A stretch of 64,000 bases of DNA from Rattus norvegicus (GCF_036323735.1 NC_086023.1:10737001-10801000), one strand, 5' to 3'. Counted from the stretch's first letter, positions 24,150 through 35,625 are shown. A program made the numbers and translations. Notes: generated by a model from the sequence alone, not told the origin.

Positions 24150-26320
24150 TCACCCACCCCTCCCTTTCCCTTCCTCCCATATCCCATTCTACTTATTATT
24201 GTAAGTGGTATTTGCTGCTTTTCTTAGTGATAATTCATCATATTTTGTTTAGTATCCTCCAGAAAATGAGGGGGAGCAGTCTCTACCTTACAGTTAAATT
24301 CCCAGGAGCAGGTTATTTAGAAAAGACTCGTGCAGCTTGCTTTTCCTGGCAGCATGGCCCTTTCTCACGGCTTTCCTCGTTCCCATCTTCCTGTTTAAAT
24401 AATAATAGTTGTTATCATCATGGGGGTGTGGGTGCATCGTGTACATGTGGAGGTCCGAGGACTGCCGAGGTCCCGTGCAGATGATAAGTCAGCTGTCACA
24501 AGTTAGCTCTTTCCTCAAAGAGAGGCTGGCGACAGGCTGCCATGACAATCCCTCACCCTCTCAGGCATCTCACTGGTTCTCTTAAAAAATTATGAACCTG
24601 TAGTAATGAGAATAAATTTTAAATATAAAATTAAATAGTTCTCATCAAAATAATTTGATTGATAATATACTAACTTTTCTTCTTTTTTCCTATAAATTAA
24701 TTCTTCTCCAACTGTATTTACTAACAGTTTAGATAACTTCATAAATATTTGCATGCTATTAATTCAAATATTTTATTTTATTAAGAAAACCCTTACAGGG
24801 TGCTAGACATCTATTTCATAGTCCAACCAAACACAGAATGTCAGTATTATGATAATCGGAGAAGCTAAGTTCAAGGGCACGGGTTAAGTAACTTCCAGGT
24901 TCCTGGAATGGCTGGCACCCGCTGCGTGCTGTGCATTAGGACCGGCTGACTCCTTTATTCACTCACGCTCCATGTCTGCTTTCTGGTCCCTCCTCACCTT
25001 GGGCTCTTGTCCTCTCTCATACCTAGAACCACACAGTCATTTCAGTAATATTGTAGAGCACGTCTGTGTAAACTTTGAAAGTATTAACCTATGTTGTACT
25101 AACCAAGCGGATACCCTACCCCATCTGTAGTCCCTGCTGTGGATCCCAGCCACGCTCTGAGTACCACGGTTGGTGGCTCTGTCAGGACACCTCACTCTTC
25201 CGGACCCAGTGATTGGGCCTACCAAAAAAGCCGCAAACTTTTTTTTGTTGAATTGGTTGCAATTTATGCCAATTGTACTTGTCACTATAATTGCATATTG
25301 ACTTTGAAATTTGAATGTGAAAACATGTATTTGTTTCTATTAGAGGTAAAACAGTAAGTCAGGTGGACAAAGTGTCCTGCTAAATGGGGACGTGTAGGAC
25401 ATCTCTAATAGCCCGGGAAATGATTTCCTTTTAAGTAAACGGTGAACAGGCACTTTAAGGGCGTAGTGGGTGTGAAGACACACGCCTGCAGGCAGCGCTG
25501 TGGAGCCTGAAGCAGAGGGAACTGAGTTGGAAGCCAGGTCTCTCACAGCTCTGACACCACCATCAGTATTCAAGAGGCAGCACCTCTCCCCCAAGACAAA
25601 ACAAAAGTTAAGTTGTTGTGGTAAAATTTCAAAAGGCACACGCCCTTACACCCTTATCCCTGCGAGTTCCCGCTGGCCCGCTGTTTCTCTGTGGGATGCA
25701 TTCACACTGTCCCCTGGCGGGTTGTTATCACGCCTGTCACCATCCATCGAGGTCAGGGGCTGTGGAGCCTCCCATGCCACACTAGCCCCAAGCGTTTTAT
25801 AGTCTAGGGGGCTTCCTCGTCACAGATGCTGTTCACACTCCCAACTAACCAGTGAAATCATTACTCAGCAACCAGATTTATGTGTTAAGTTCTCAATCCG
25901 CAGTACAAACACACAATTAACTTACAACCAGTTAATAAGGATGTAAACTGCCCACCTAGCTAAGGTATGGTTGGGTCATCTAAACAACACAGAATCCTTA
26001 AGAACAGTCGTGACAACCTGTGTCTGTAGAGCTGCGAGCTGAGGACCAGTTACGAGTGCCTCCATGTTACTACTCTTACAGCTCTCCCGCCTCTGTCTCC
26101 ACCCTTCCTTCTCATCCAGTGACAGGCCTTCCGTCCTGTACCTGCCTTCACCAGCAAATGACATCAACCTACACTGAGTCTTTAAATAAACGGAAGTCAG
26201 AAATCATAGCCTCTACATACAGGTTTGATCCACACCAGGAAGGGCTGAGAGCGGTGAAGATAGATATTCACGCTTATGTGTTTATGACGAAAGTGGCGGG
26301 CGTCATTTTCTATCCTTAAT
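24150..26320. other. Intronic sequence, mostly unannotated
   Basis: AT-rich around 24.58-24.80 kb. A weak SINE-like patch at 25.45-25.60 kb (ACACACGCCTGCAGGCAG) is not certain. No gene seen. Confidence 0.55.
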
Positions 26321-26335
26321 AACCTTAGAATTCTT

Positions 26336-26520
26336 TTTTTTTAAAGATTTATTTATTTATTATATATAACTACACTGTAGCTGTCTTCAGACACACCAGA
26401 AGAGGGCATCGGATCTCTTTACAGATGGTTGTGAGCCACCATGTGGTTGCTGGGAATTGAACTCATGACCTCTGGAAGAGCAGTCGGGTGCTCTTAACCG
26501 CTGAGCCATCTCTCCAGCCC
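26336..26520 (-). mobile_element. B2 SINE, full length with target-site duplication
   Basis: A near-consensus antisense B2 ends GCTGAGCCATCTCTCCAGCCC. It is flanked by a perfect 15-bp duplication AACCTTAGAATTCTT at 26321-26335 and 26521-26535, so it is a young insertion. Confidence 0.97.
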
Positions 26521-27039
26521 AACCTTAGAATTCTTAATCAGCCAATTGCTATTTCTGAATTTACAGGGAAAGTTTTCTGTTTAGAATGAACCCAGACATC
26601 TTGGTGTGCCCGAGAGAAAGCCTAGCAACTTTTTTCTTTTTACTCCACTGTCTACAACAGTAATGGAGTCTTGTGTATTGACCCACTGGATAGTTCCAAA
26701 GTATGCGTGGCTTTTATATAATGAAAAAAGAAAGATCCTATCAAATGATGAAGACAGCCTTTCCTAAGCTAGATTAAGACAATAATTTCTGTATAACACA
26801 TTCAAGTCTATACATGTCTTTTCAGTGAAACCGTTGTGTCCTGAAAAGATCACTTTAGTGCCCACATTACAGTGATTAGAATTGAGGGACAGTGGGGTCC
26901 CTCCCACCTCTGCCTTCCAATTACTGGGCTTGAAGGTGAATGGCATTGTCAATCCGGCTGGATTAACTTCAGAATTCTAAAGTGTCTTCTATGCCTTGCT
27001 TTTGTCCTGTGTGCAGTGGTGTTGAGCTCACACAGGACA

Positions 27040-27042
<3 letters not shown>

Positions 27043-27098
<56 letters not shown>
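27043..27098 (+). repeat. (TG)n microsatellite
   Basis: About 28 TG units. Confidence 0.95.
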
Positions 27099-27100
<2 letters not shown>

Positions 27101-27790
27101 TGGGGGTTCACTGTAGGAGGTGCCCAGTCAGTGGCAGTGACCGAATCTTACCTGAGTGAGAGTCCAGCCTGTCCTGAAGTTGCTTTGCAAGCAAATCAGA
27201 GAAGTTAGATAACCAACATGGTGTGCACAAGTCCATGTCAAGACGTAGTCCAAGTGCAGTGTGCAGAGTGTTTGTGTGCAACCTCCTGCCTCCTGTGGAG
27301 AAGCATACATCTCCTAGGAAAGAAGGTATTGTAGGATGGGAGCGTCATGCAGCTCAGGAGCAAAGCTGTTGGCTTCAGATGGGCAGCCTTTCTCACATAA
27401 ACTGGGCAGGCTTTGTGTCTCATAGAGATAATGAATGACAGGAGGAAGGAAAGTTCACTGAATTCACCTCCGACAAGTTATGGAAGGCTAACTCCTGTTC
27501 TTGACTTGCTGATTTCTGTACAGAGTTTGTACAGAAGCCTTTGGAGCAAGTCAGACCTTAAATGTTAACTAGAAACAGGCACCCCACTTGCAGTGGGGGA
27601 GAGAAGGGCTTAAGAGCTGCATGAAGGAATGCTCTTTCTGTTTTCTCAACTGAGGCCTTATTAAAACCTTGTCTTGCTCCTTCTGGCTGTATTTGCTCAT
27701 CTGACCTGCTGGATTCAAAGAGCTCGGTAGCTGCCTGCACTGAGAAATTTAACCTGTGAGGACACAGAAAGCAGAAACTGGCTCTAGCCG

Positions 27791-27844
27791 GTGACGTCAC
27801 ACTGGACATCCCCTAGCCCCCCACCCCCACACCACTTATATATT
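27791..27844 (+). promoter_or_regulatory. Candidate regulatory cluster: CRE, CACCC box, TATA-like
   Basis: GTGACGTCAC (27791-27800) holds a full palindromic CRE. About 25 bases on comes a C-rich CCCCCCACCCCCACACC stretch (27817-27833), then TTATATATT (27836-27844). Order and spacing resemble a small TATA promoter on the + strand. There is no CpG island or transcript evidence, and this may be coincidence. Confidence 0.35.
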
Positions 27845-27859
27845 CTGCATGAATTTTGC

Positions 27860-29430
27860 CAGTGAGACTTTGGGGAGATTTCTTTCTCTCTGTTTAAGGA
27901 AGACGTAGATGATGAAAATGTCACAGCATAATAATTGTGTTGCCAGTGAGCGTGAGTCAAGCTGTTCGTTTGGTTGTAGCAGTGCAGGTTAAAGAGCCGC
28001 GCCTGCTCCTGCTCCCTGTGTGTTTACTACTGTCTTCCCGATGGCATGAAGTGTCCTTCACTAAAAAATTCATGAGGATTATTGGCTTTCAGACAGAAGT
28101 ACAATGTGTCTTCTAGTTACTGTCTAATAGACCACTTTGAGGCCATTATACAAAAGTAAACCTAAGAGCAAAGCATTTTGGGGAGGAAGAATTTTTAGCT
28201 TAAACATTTGTTTGCACGCTTACTCTCACGTGGTAGAGGGTCCGTCATGCAGAAGCAGCCATCTCCTTGGAGAGCAGTCGTAGCATGTGTTGTTTTCTTT
28301 AGTCCTGGCCACTACTGGCGCTGTCCTATGGAAGTCATTTTCTAATGCGGTTGTTGTGTGCCTAACTTGCTGTTTCTTTATAAAGTCAAATGCACGGTAC
28401 GCTACTGTAAGGAGTCAGGTTAAACTGAGACTCAGCCTCCAAATGGGATGTCTTTCATCACGCATCAACTGAAGTGACTCTTGTAAATGCTTAAGCTAAG
28501 AGCTGTCACTGGGTACAGTGTGCAGTATGTGAGTGTGAACATGTAGGTAACTGTGACAGCCACAGTGCCGTTTAGGATGAGGTTAAAAAGGATTCCTATG
28601 CTCTAGTAAAAGCTGTAATGCTCCTTGCAGGAAAGCGATTCACCATCTCCCCACCTTAAACAACCTGAAATAGTGTGTCCGCCCTCTACGTGCCTGATGG
28701 GAGGAAAAGCATGTTTTATCTGTGTACATTCACCTCACATCAAGTACATGTCTAATTCTACTCCAGTCTGATTTGTGTATGTGATGCTGCTTTGTTTGTG
28801 TGAATCAAAAATATTCTTTACACAATCTGTATATTTACTACGTTAAGTTCATGTTTATTTAACTATTGGGGCAAAGTTGGAGTCTTAATAATGTTTGCCT
28901 GGGATAATTTTGATCAATGAACACTATTTGGAACCAGGTTATTTCCAAAATGTTTGTCCTCTCTTCTTTTCCCAGTATTCACAGGCAAAAGGTATGTTTT
29001 GTTCATTCAAACATTAGCTACTGTGTTTCCTAAGATGTATCAGAGAAGGCCCAAGGATTCTGAGTTTGTGTAATAAAACCATCCTCCTCCCCGGAACATG
29101 TAGATAGATCTCGAGGGAGGAACTGGTGGGAACTGAGAATCTGCTGTTTTCACATGACTCAGTAAACGGGCAAGCACAGTGAGTTTCTAAGCAGTGGGGT
29201 CTGCCTCAAAGAGCAGAGATGGAGAAATGGCACTTAGACAGGCAGGAGGGCTGAGAGTTCAAGTCTGTTGTGGGTATGGAGAATAGCCCTGTTTCAGAAA
29301 GCCAAGGGCTGGCACAGTTCTTCCTAGCACTCCCAAGGTCATGGGTTTGATCCCCATCCCTGAAAAGTTGGGCAGAATCAACCACTCTATGCACAGGTTT
29401 CATGGATTTCTTAAGTGAGACCAGAAAGAC
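27860..29430. other. Intronic sequence, nothing recognised
   Basis: No gene, named repeat or long simple repeat. A weak ID-like trace near 29.33-29.37 kb (GGTTTGATCCCCATCCCTGAAAA) is too diverged to call. Confidence 0.55.
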
Positions 29431-29433
29431 TGG

Positions 29434-29545
29434 AAAGACCTGGCAGTGCGGCACACACTGTGGAGGCAGAGGCAGGCCCAGCTCCAGGTTCAAGCCCAAC
29501 CTCTGCAGATGGGATTCCAGAACAGCCAGGACTGCACAGAGATAA
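29434..29545 (+). mobile_element. B1-like SINE
   Basis: TGTGGAGGCAGAGGCAGGCCCAG, CAGGTTCAAGCCCAACCTC, AGAACAGCCAGGACTGCACAGAGA: a diverged sense B1 that leads straight into a GA microsatellite. Confidence 0.65.
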
Positions 29546-29549
29546 TTGT

Positions 29550-29550
<1 letters not shown>

Positions 29551-29608
<58 letters not shown>
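29551..29608 (+). repeat. (GA)n microsatellite
   Basis: About 28 GA units, probably grown from the tail of the preceding SINE. All Arg-Glu and Ser-Leu ORFs here are artefacts. Confidence 0.95.
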
Positions 29609-29614
<6 letters not shown>

Positions 29615-29649
29615 GCTGGCCCTCATGGAGAGGCCGTGATTAAAGGAAT

Positions 29650-32600
29650 TGTTCCACCTCTCTCTGTGTGTGCATATCATCTGTGTACCAAGAAACTTAC
29701 TTGCCTTGTGAATTCCATCTCAAAGTCAGGGACTTACTAGGGGGGCCAACTCTAAGACTTTTTCTTTTTAGAACTGGGAAGAGGCCTGGTGCTCTTCTTG
29801 CGTGTGGATTTAAGCAAGGGTGTTACCCTTTAACTGTGTTCAGCATATAGTAAATCTGACAGTTTTACAGGCCTTGTTTGGATGATAGCCTGGGCTGATA
29901 ACAAATAAGTGCACATTATCACTGGATAATTCTGGATGATTAAGTAGCTCGAATGCCGTGGGGCTGTTTCCAAACACAGCCTCCTAGGTGAGATGGATGA
30001 GCTCCATGAACGAAGACTGTGCTCATTTGGAATTTGACATTTTATTTTGCTTTTTGTCATTTGCTTGACTGGGTATTGTTCACCCTCCCAGATATTGCTA
30101 CTTGTAAAAGCTGAAGCTTACTGAATTTCGTGGCCGGCCGTATCTCTTCCTTCTTCTCCCAGGTCCGTTCAAGCTGATAGGGAGGATGGGAGGACAGGCC
30201 TTCAGTCACAGGGAGAACGCTGCCATTGTGTGCCTGTTGATAACAAGAGCAGCAAACAGAAACAACCGTCTGCAGGCTTGGCCTTCACAGCCCACCATCT
30301 GGCAAAAACTGCTTCGCCCTCAATCACTGTGATTATGGCAGCCACCTCAACTTTCATTTGTGTCCCAATCAGTTTCTGTGATTTACATCGACGTCTTCTT
30401 TCTGAGGGTGATATTCTTGAGAGCTTCAATTTTATGGAAATGTGGAAAACATGCAGAGATGCAAAATCTATTGGTTTATTCACTTGTGAACGGTGCCTAC
30501 ACGCTTTCCCATTTCACACTTTTGCCTTGGAAATTAATTTACAAAATACATTAAAACTCATCTCCATGTAGCTTTATTTTGCTTTTAGATATTCTGTAAG
30601 TCTACAGTTGATCTTACCCATCTGGGGCCTGTGTCACCTCTGCGCCACCACATGCTACAGGGGAAATGCTTGCCCTTGTGTCTCACATGGCGTGGGGAAA
30701 TGCCAGGGCACCTCCTGTCGGAGCGACCCACCAAGCATGCTTGGACCCTTACTAGTGAGCCTCACTCAGTTCTCTAACTTACTGAAGAGCAGGTCACAGA
30801 CTTATGTGCTTCAGGACAGCAGCTGTGTCTGGTAGCCTGCCACAGTGCTCCCTGCCTGCCCTCCTTGCTTTCTGAGGGCTAGGGTCCTTAGCCCCGCCTT
30901 CTCTACCCTGATGATTGGCAGTGATATGCATGGACCTCTGTGGCTTATTCCCAGTCAGCTGGAGCATGGTCAGGTGCCCTTCCCATCTCCATCACAGAGT
31001 GTGATGCAGGCTGGTGGAGTTGTCTGCTTAAGAGCTGTCACCCAGAAAGATTACCTGGAAAAAAATGATGTGTGGGCCAGACTCAAGTAAGGAAGCCATT
31101 GTGTTCAGTGAGTAGAAGAAACATTTATATGTTGTGAAAATTTGGTACTTAAGTAACTTTGGGAGAAAACAAATGATGTTTTAATGTACAAATGGAGTGT
31201 TTTAAGTGAATCTGGAGAAGGTCCAAGTAAGATACAGCAGTGTGTTCCAGGACTTTAAGCTGTTCCTGGGCCAGAGTGCACACTCTTGATCAGCTCTGCC
31301 CCTCAACCTCGGTTGTTGCAAGGTGCTTGTTGGCTGCTCTGTGAATTTAAAGGAGAATGGTGCTAGAGCCAGTGTTCAGTCCTAAGCTGACTCTCTGTGA
31401 CCAGCAAGCACTTATTTTAGTTCTTAAGGTTTCAGACCTTTCTGGTAGTATGATTTTTAATATACATGGTGATAGTTATATAATTCTTATCTTAAATAAA
31501 CTATCATTCACGCATACTGTTTTGGGGGGGTTGGTTTTGTTTGTTTGCTTTTGTTTTTACTATCTAGGAAGGGCTGAACTTTATTTTTTATGACATGTTG
31601 ACAGATGATTCTAGAGAAAAATTACCTGATCATTTCTTGGAAGATTACTGGGTGTGAATGAAGTCTTGGGAATTATGATTCAGAAAGAATTAGGAAGAAT
31701 GAATGTGTATAGCCTGTTGTCATTGCACCTCCTCTAGCGTCCTGGCTCTCCAGCCCTCTGTTAACTCATCCCACCCTCATGTCCGCCAGCATGGCGAGCG
31801 CTCTTGGATCTCAGTTCGGGGCAGCATCATAGCCCTCTAAGGCCTGTGTGTATGTCCGAGCATTGCCTGTCCCTGAATTCATCTCCATTCGCCTTGTTTC
31901 CGTCTGGAGCAGCAGTATTCTCTTTCTGTTCCCTGCCATGTCCGTCCAGAGTGACAGAAAGGCAGGCTTTGTATAGTGAAGCAGTGATCACTTTGTGCAC
32001 AGAAGCCCTGTGTATCTTGAACCTTCTCGCATGGGCCTTTACTTGTAGTGCATGAAGAACGACTCACCCATGACAGGCAAGGCAGGAGGCAGCACGCTGT
32101 GGCCCTAAGTGTAGGAGCGACTGCCTCAGCAGTGACGTGCTAGTGAATAGCAAGAGTCCTCTCCCAAGAGGTCCCAGGCCTTGCCTCTGCTATGGATGTC
32201 AGTGGTGGGACTCCATTTTACAGAAAATCATTAATGTGCACGCAACAAGTTTAATTAAGGTCATGTGGCCAGCGAATTAGCCAAGCGAGGGCCTGAACAT
32301 TGCTAGCCCGTGGCTACTCAGCAGTACAGATTTCATAGTCAGGCCTTAGGAGATAGCATAACCAAGTGAATAGTCACTGAGTACAGTACTTATTATCAGG
32401 CAGAAAGTAAGCCTAGGACAGGACCTTGGGACTTGGTTACATTGCTCCCACCCACAGGAAGCTCCGGCATCAGTTCTGATTGTACTTTCCATGTGACCTC
32501 CTAAACTGAATGTGCCATTGGTGCCACCTCCCTCTTGCTGATTCAGCATTTCTTCATTTTGACTCCCTAAAAACAATTGGTTCTGTAAAACATGTGACTC

Positions 32601-33436
32601 TCAAAAAAATAGAGAGGACAATTGGCCCTACTGCGCACTTGGATCAGAACGTTAGCCAGAGCGAGTGCCTGTGGAGGGAGTGCTGAGACCGAGGTCCGGG
32701 ATAACATCCAAGGCAAGCGACTGCAGACAGTTGGACTGGTAGGTGGCCATGAGCCCCAGGTGCCACCATGGCGTTCCTTAGCCCACCTTGCTCTTGCTGC
32801 TCCTCCTGGTCTGTGCTGTCTTTCCCGGGCTCCCGGGCTGCTCCTGACCTCACCTTCTCACTAGCTTTCCCTGATCTTCCAGAGTAAAGGAGGGCAGCAG
32901 TCCTTCAGGATGAGGAGGGAGCTAGTGTTGGGTTTCTAGGAAAGACACACCACTGACCTTGGAGTTTGTGGGGCCAGGCTGGCTTCCTTTGCTGAGCATA
33001 TGCTAAGCCCCTTTAGTAACTCATAAGTGAATTTCTCTGAGAACCTGTGAGAGGGCCTTTATCTCTTCTAGAACTGTCACTTTGCCCTTGCATACAAGTC
33101 ACATAGTGGCCCCAGTGGTGTCCAGTGTGAGGACACTGGGTCGCTTTCTGTGTGTCCTTTTCAGTTTCTCACCAAAAACAATTCAGCAAGCAGGAGCTTT
33201 ATCAGAGTCGTCTTCCTCCCACAGCCATGATTAGCATCTGGACTGCAAGAGAAGGGGGTCTAGCAGAATGTGAGAAAGGAAGCCACCTTGCTAGCTTAAG
33301 AATGAGGTGAACTGCCCCGAGAGGAAGCGGGAGGGAGGCAGAAGGACCTCCATTTTGGAGGCCTTGCTTTAGAGTCTGGTACAGGGCCACAGCAAGGGGG
33401 TCAGATCAACCTACCTGGCCAAATTTGGAACCCTTT
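29650..33436. other. Intronic sequence with low repeat content
   Basis: Unusually free of recognisable SINEs for this window. No exon signature or pseudogene is seen. The interval 30.2-30.6 kb is unique-looking and could contain conserved non-coding sequence, but I have no comparative data. Confidence 0.55.
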
Positions 33437-33451
33437 ATAAAAGTGTTCTGC

Positions 33452-33553
33452 GGGGCTGGGGATTTAGCTCAGTGGTAGAGCGCTTACCTAGGAAGCGCAA
33501 GGCCCTGGGTTCGGTCCCCAGCTCCGAAAAAAAAGAACCAAAAAAATAAATAA
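33452..33553 (+). mobile_element. ID SINE (rat), sense
   Basis: Full-length ID with intact pol III boxes (A box TAGCTCAGTGG, B box GGTTCGGTCCC). It carries the GCTTACCTAGGAAGC diagnostic segment and an A-rich tail with AAGAACC. Flanked by a 12-bp duplication ATAAAAGTGTTC at 33437-33448 and 33554-33565. It lies about 470 bp upstream of the Ncoa2 start-codon exon. Confidence 0.97.
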
Positions 33554-33765
33554 ATAAAAGTGTTCCTGCCCACTGCCCCAGGCTGTCTGTCACTGTGAGC
33601 TACTGTAGCGCACAGAACACATTGGCCAACCCAAAACAGACTGGGAGGAGCCCCTTCAACAGCTCTCATTTTCATGGTGCAGGAGCCCCCTGGAAACCAG
33701 AGGCTGTAGCCAGGGCCAGGCAAGCGCTGGGTGTTGAGTCTCTGCCTAAAGGGCCTGGCCTCAGT

Positions 33766-33802
33766 GGGGCGGGGGGGGGGGGGGGGAGCGGCGGCGGGGG
33801 GG
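33766..33802 (+). repeat. G-rich tract with a 16-G run
   Basis: GGGGC, then sixteen Gs, then AGCGGCGGCGGGGGGG. It lies on the sense strand about 225-260 bp upstream of the start-codon exon, so it would be present in the pre-mRNA and could fold as a G-quadruplex. Confidence 0.9.
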
Positions 33803-34026
33803 TTTTGTTCCTAATATTAACCTTTGCCCTCCCTTAGCCTTTAAGCAAGATCTGCAAGGGAAGAGGGGACTGATTTTTAATTTTACATTATCTGTGTGCA
33901 TTTATCAAAACAGTGTGTTCAGAACTGCAATCAGGTGTTTGATTGAAGTCCTTACATGTGGGCAGAATGTTGTGACACTTTATTAGAACTCTTCATGCAT
34001 TTTTCCCCACCCGTTTTCTGTTTTAG

Positions 34027-34045
34027 TTGCTGATATGTGTTCAAG
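34027..34045 (+). other. Ncoa2: Ncoa2 5'UTR portion of the start-codon exon
   Basis: Nineteen bases lie between the acceptor AG (34025-34026) and the ATG. They contain a TGA at 34031-34033 in frame with the main start, five codons upstream, which blocks any N-terminal extension through this exon. They also contain an upstream ATG at 34035, listed separately. The exon boundary is inferred from the polypyrimidine tract and AG; no cDNA was consulted. Confidence 0.85.
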
Positions 34046-34049
34046 ATGA
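34035..34049 (+). promoter_or_regulatory. Minimal upstream ORF overlapping the Ncoa2 start codon
   Basis: An ATG at 34035-34037 opens a frame coding Met-Cys-Ser-Arg and then stops at TGA 34047-34049. The stop overlaps the main ATG (34046-34048) in the arrangement ATGA. The upstream ATG has G at -3 and T at +4, a moderate context. The main ATG has A at -3 and A at +4. Such stop/start overlaps can let ribosomes reinitiate or can damp translation. The sequence arrangement is directly visible; a regulatory effect is inferred. Confidence 0.6.
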
Positions 34050-34131
34050 GTGGGATGGGAGAAAATACCTCTGACCCGTCCAGGGCAGAGACCAGAAAAC
34101 GCAAGGAATGTCCGGACCAGCTCGGACCCAG
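34046..34131 (+). CDS. Ncoa2: Ncoa2 first coding exon (residues 1-28 and part of 29)
   Basis: This encodes the N-terminus of nuclear receptor coactivator 2 (SRC-2/TIF2/GRIP1), a nuclear p160 coactivator that binds ligand-activated nuclear receptors through LXXLL motifs and recruits CBP/p300 and CARM1. The exon reads [20 protein letters not shown] and then ECPDQLGP, and ends with AG, the first two bases of a Ser codon. The paralogues Ncoa1 and Ncoa3 start MSGLG, so [10 protein letters not shown] picks out Ncoa2. The basic stretch RKRK (residues 17-20) is a likely nuclear-localisation element. The start is supported by the in-frame upstream TGA and by family agreement. The donor is CCCAG/GTGAGC, in phase 2. 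The receptor-interaction and activation domains lie outside the window. Confidence 0.97.
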
Positions 34132-34784
34132 GTGAGCGTATTGCTGGCCAGAGAACCGCCGTGTCTGTTAGGAGTCTGTGTACTTCTTTGTTGGTTTTGC
34201 ACTGATTTTACCCTCAGTGTAAATATTTGTTTGGCTTTTTTCTCTAATTCAATTTTTATATATGTAACTGCTTAAATTTTGGATATGTGGATTATTTACA
34301 GAATTTATTCTTTTTAAAAGGAAATTCTCTCATATTTTCCTTTACTACCCTTGTGTCTTTTTACTTTTATAATCAGTTCATTGCCATAATCTTTGAGTTT
34401 CCACATTTTCTTTTAGGTCAGCGAACACTGTACAGGTACTTTTTTTTATGGCATGAAATGTTCAATCCAATTGTTTTTTTACTTAAAAATAAATTGTGGT
34501 TCTTCAGTGGATAAAACAAACAATTTTAAAACAAGTTGGCAACATCATAATGGCAGTTCTGCTCTCAGGAATGGCCTCATGGCAGTGTCTGTGTGTGCAG
34601 AAATCCAGAGGTGTGAGCTTACTCATTTGCATTTTGCATTCTTGCTTAGATTCATAAAAGGGCAGGAAAATTTTGCAGAGAACATTTTAAGATGGTCTGT
34701 GGCCTGGAACACAGTGCAACTGTGACAAACAATGAGGTTGATATTTTTAAAGGCCTCCTAAAATACTGGGGCACAGAGCCAGTT

Positions 34785-34893
34785 GTGGTAGTGTACCCTG
34801 AAGTCTGAGGCAGGAGGAATTTAAGACCAAGCTGGGCTGTATAGGACTTAGAGACCAGCCTAGCCTACATATATAATTAGATACTATCCCAAA
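34785..34893 (+). mobile_element. B1-like SINE remnant
   Basis: TGGTAGTGTACCCTGAAGTCTGAGGCAGGAGG and AGACCAGCCTAGCCTACATATATAATT. Diverged, and the head is incomplete. Confidence 0.55.
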
Positions 34894-35082
34894 AGATGTT
34901 ATGAGAGAGAAAGGGCAAAGTTCAAAAGATGTTTATGGGCTGCTTTGCCCTTTATATTGAAAAAAGAGTTTGGAGAGGAGGAAGCATCTGCAGTTGTGTT
35001 GTGGGGTAACCAGGAAACCGGGATTGTTGCTACCTGCCTTGGTGGGTTAGAACCGGTGCACAAAGGAAACAAAGATGGAGGA

Positions 35083-35385
35083 GAGTTTGCTTTTCTGTTG
35101 CTGTGATGAGACACCACAACCAAAGCAGCTTCAGAAAGTGAGAGCTCATTTTGGCTTACAATTCCAAAGATGCGAGACCATCATGGCAGGGAGGCAGAGC
35201 AGCAAACAGAAGGTGTGGCTGAAGCAGCAGGAAGTAGAGAACAGACAGACACAGTTAGTGGCTCTCAAAGCCCACCCCCAGTGACATACTTCCTCCAGCA
35301 AGGCCACACCTCCTCAGCCTCTGCCTACTGTGCTGTGGAATGACTGAAGCCTTGGAGGCTTTTCTCATTTAAACCACCACAAAGA
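35083..35385 (-). repeat. Rodent dispersed repeat copy
   Basis: TTTTCTGTTGCTGTGATGAGACACCACAACCAAAGCAGCTTC and GCTCATTTTGGCTTACAATTCC, as in the copy at 23500, followed by GACATACTTCCTCCAGCAAGGCCACACCTCC. A familiar rodent family I do not name. Confidence 0.6.
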
Positions 35386-35427
35386 GAGGGCTTTTCCCAT
35401 ACTTTTGATATTTTCAAGCCTGTAAAT

Positions 35428-35448
35428 GTTGTTGTTGTTGTTGTTGTT
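35428..35448 (+). repeat. (GTT)n simple repeat
   Basis: About seven GTT units, at the antisense A-tail of the adjacent B1. Confidence 0.85.
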
Positions 35449-35455
35449 TTGGGTT

Positions 35456-35611
35456 TTTTTTGGTTTTGCTTTTTTGTCTTCCCAGATAGGGTTTCTCTTT
35501 GTAGCTCTTGCTGTCTCTTAGACCAGGCTGGCTTCAAACTCACGTAAAGGTGCACCTGCCTCTACCTCCCAATTGCCCAGATTAAAGGTGTGGGCTACCT
35601 CGCCCAGCACC
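35456..35611 (-). mobile_element. B1 SINE
   Basis: Antisense B1: AGATAGGGTTTCTCTTTGTAGC, AGACCAGGCTGGCTTCAAACTCA, GATTAAAGGTGTGGGCTACC. Its far end coincides with the insertion point of the next ID. Confidence 0.9.
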
Positions 35612-35625
35612 TATAAATGATTTTT

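Larger units (their letters stand above)
1..34026 (+). other. Ncoa2: Ncoa2 intron upstream of the start-codon exon (partial)
   Basis: This is non-coding sequence ending in the acceptor TTCTGTTTTAG directly before the start-codon exon. It is dominated by SINE, LINE, simple-repeat and unclassified rodent repeats listed separately. No coding exon, processed pseudogene or structured RNA gene was recognised on either strand. Known Ncoa2 genes have non-coding 5' exons, and one could be hidden here, because a short UTR exon has no coding signature. The assignment as intron is inferred from the downstream exon and from the absence of a promoter-like CpG island. Confidence 0.8.

Noticed and set aside
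33452..33545. tRNA-like A and B boxes in the ID elements
   Set aside because: They are SINE heads derived from a tRNA, with A tails and target-site duplications, not tRNA genes.
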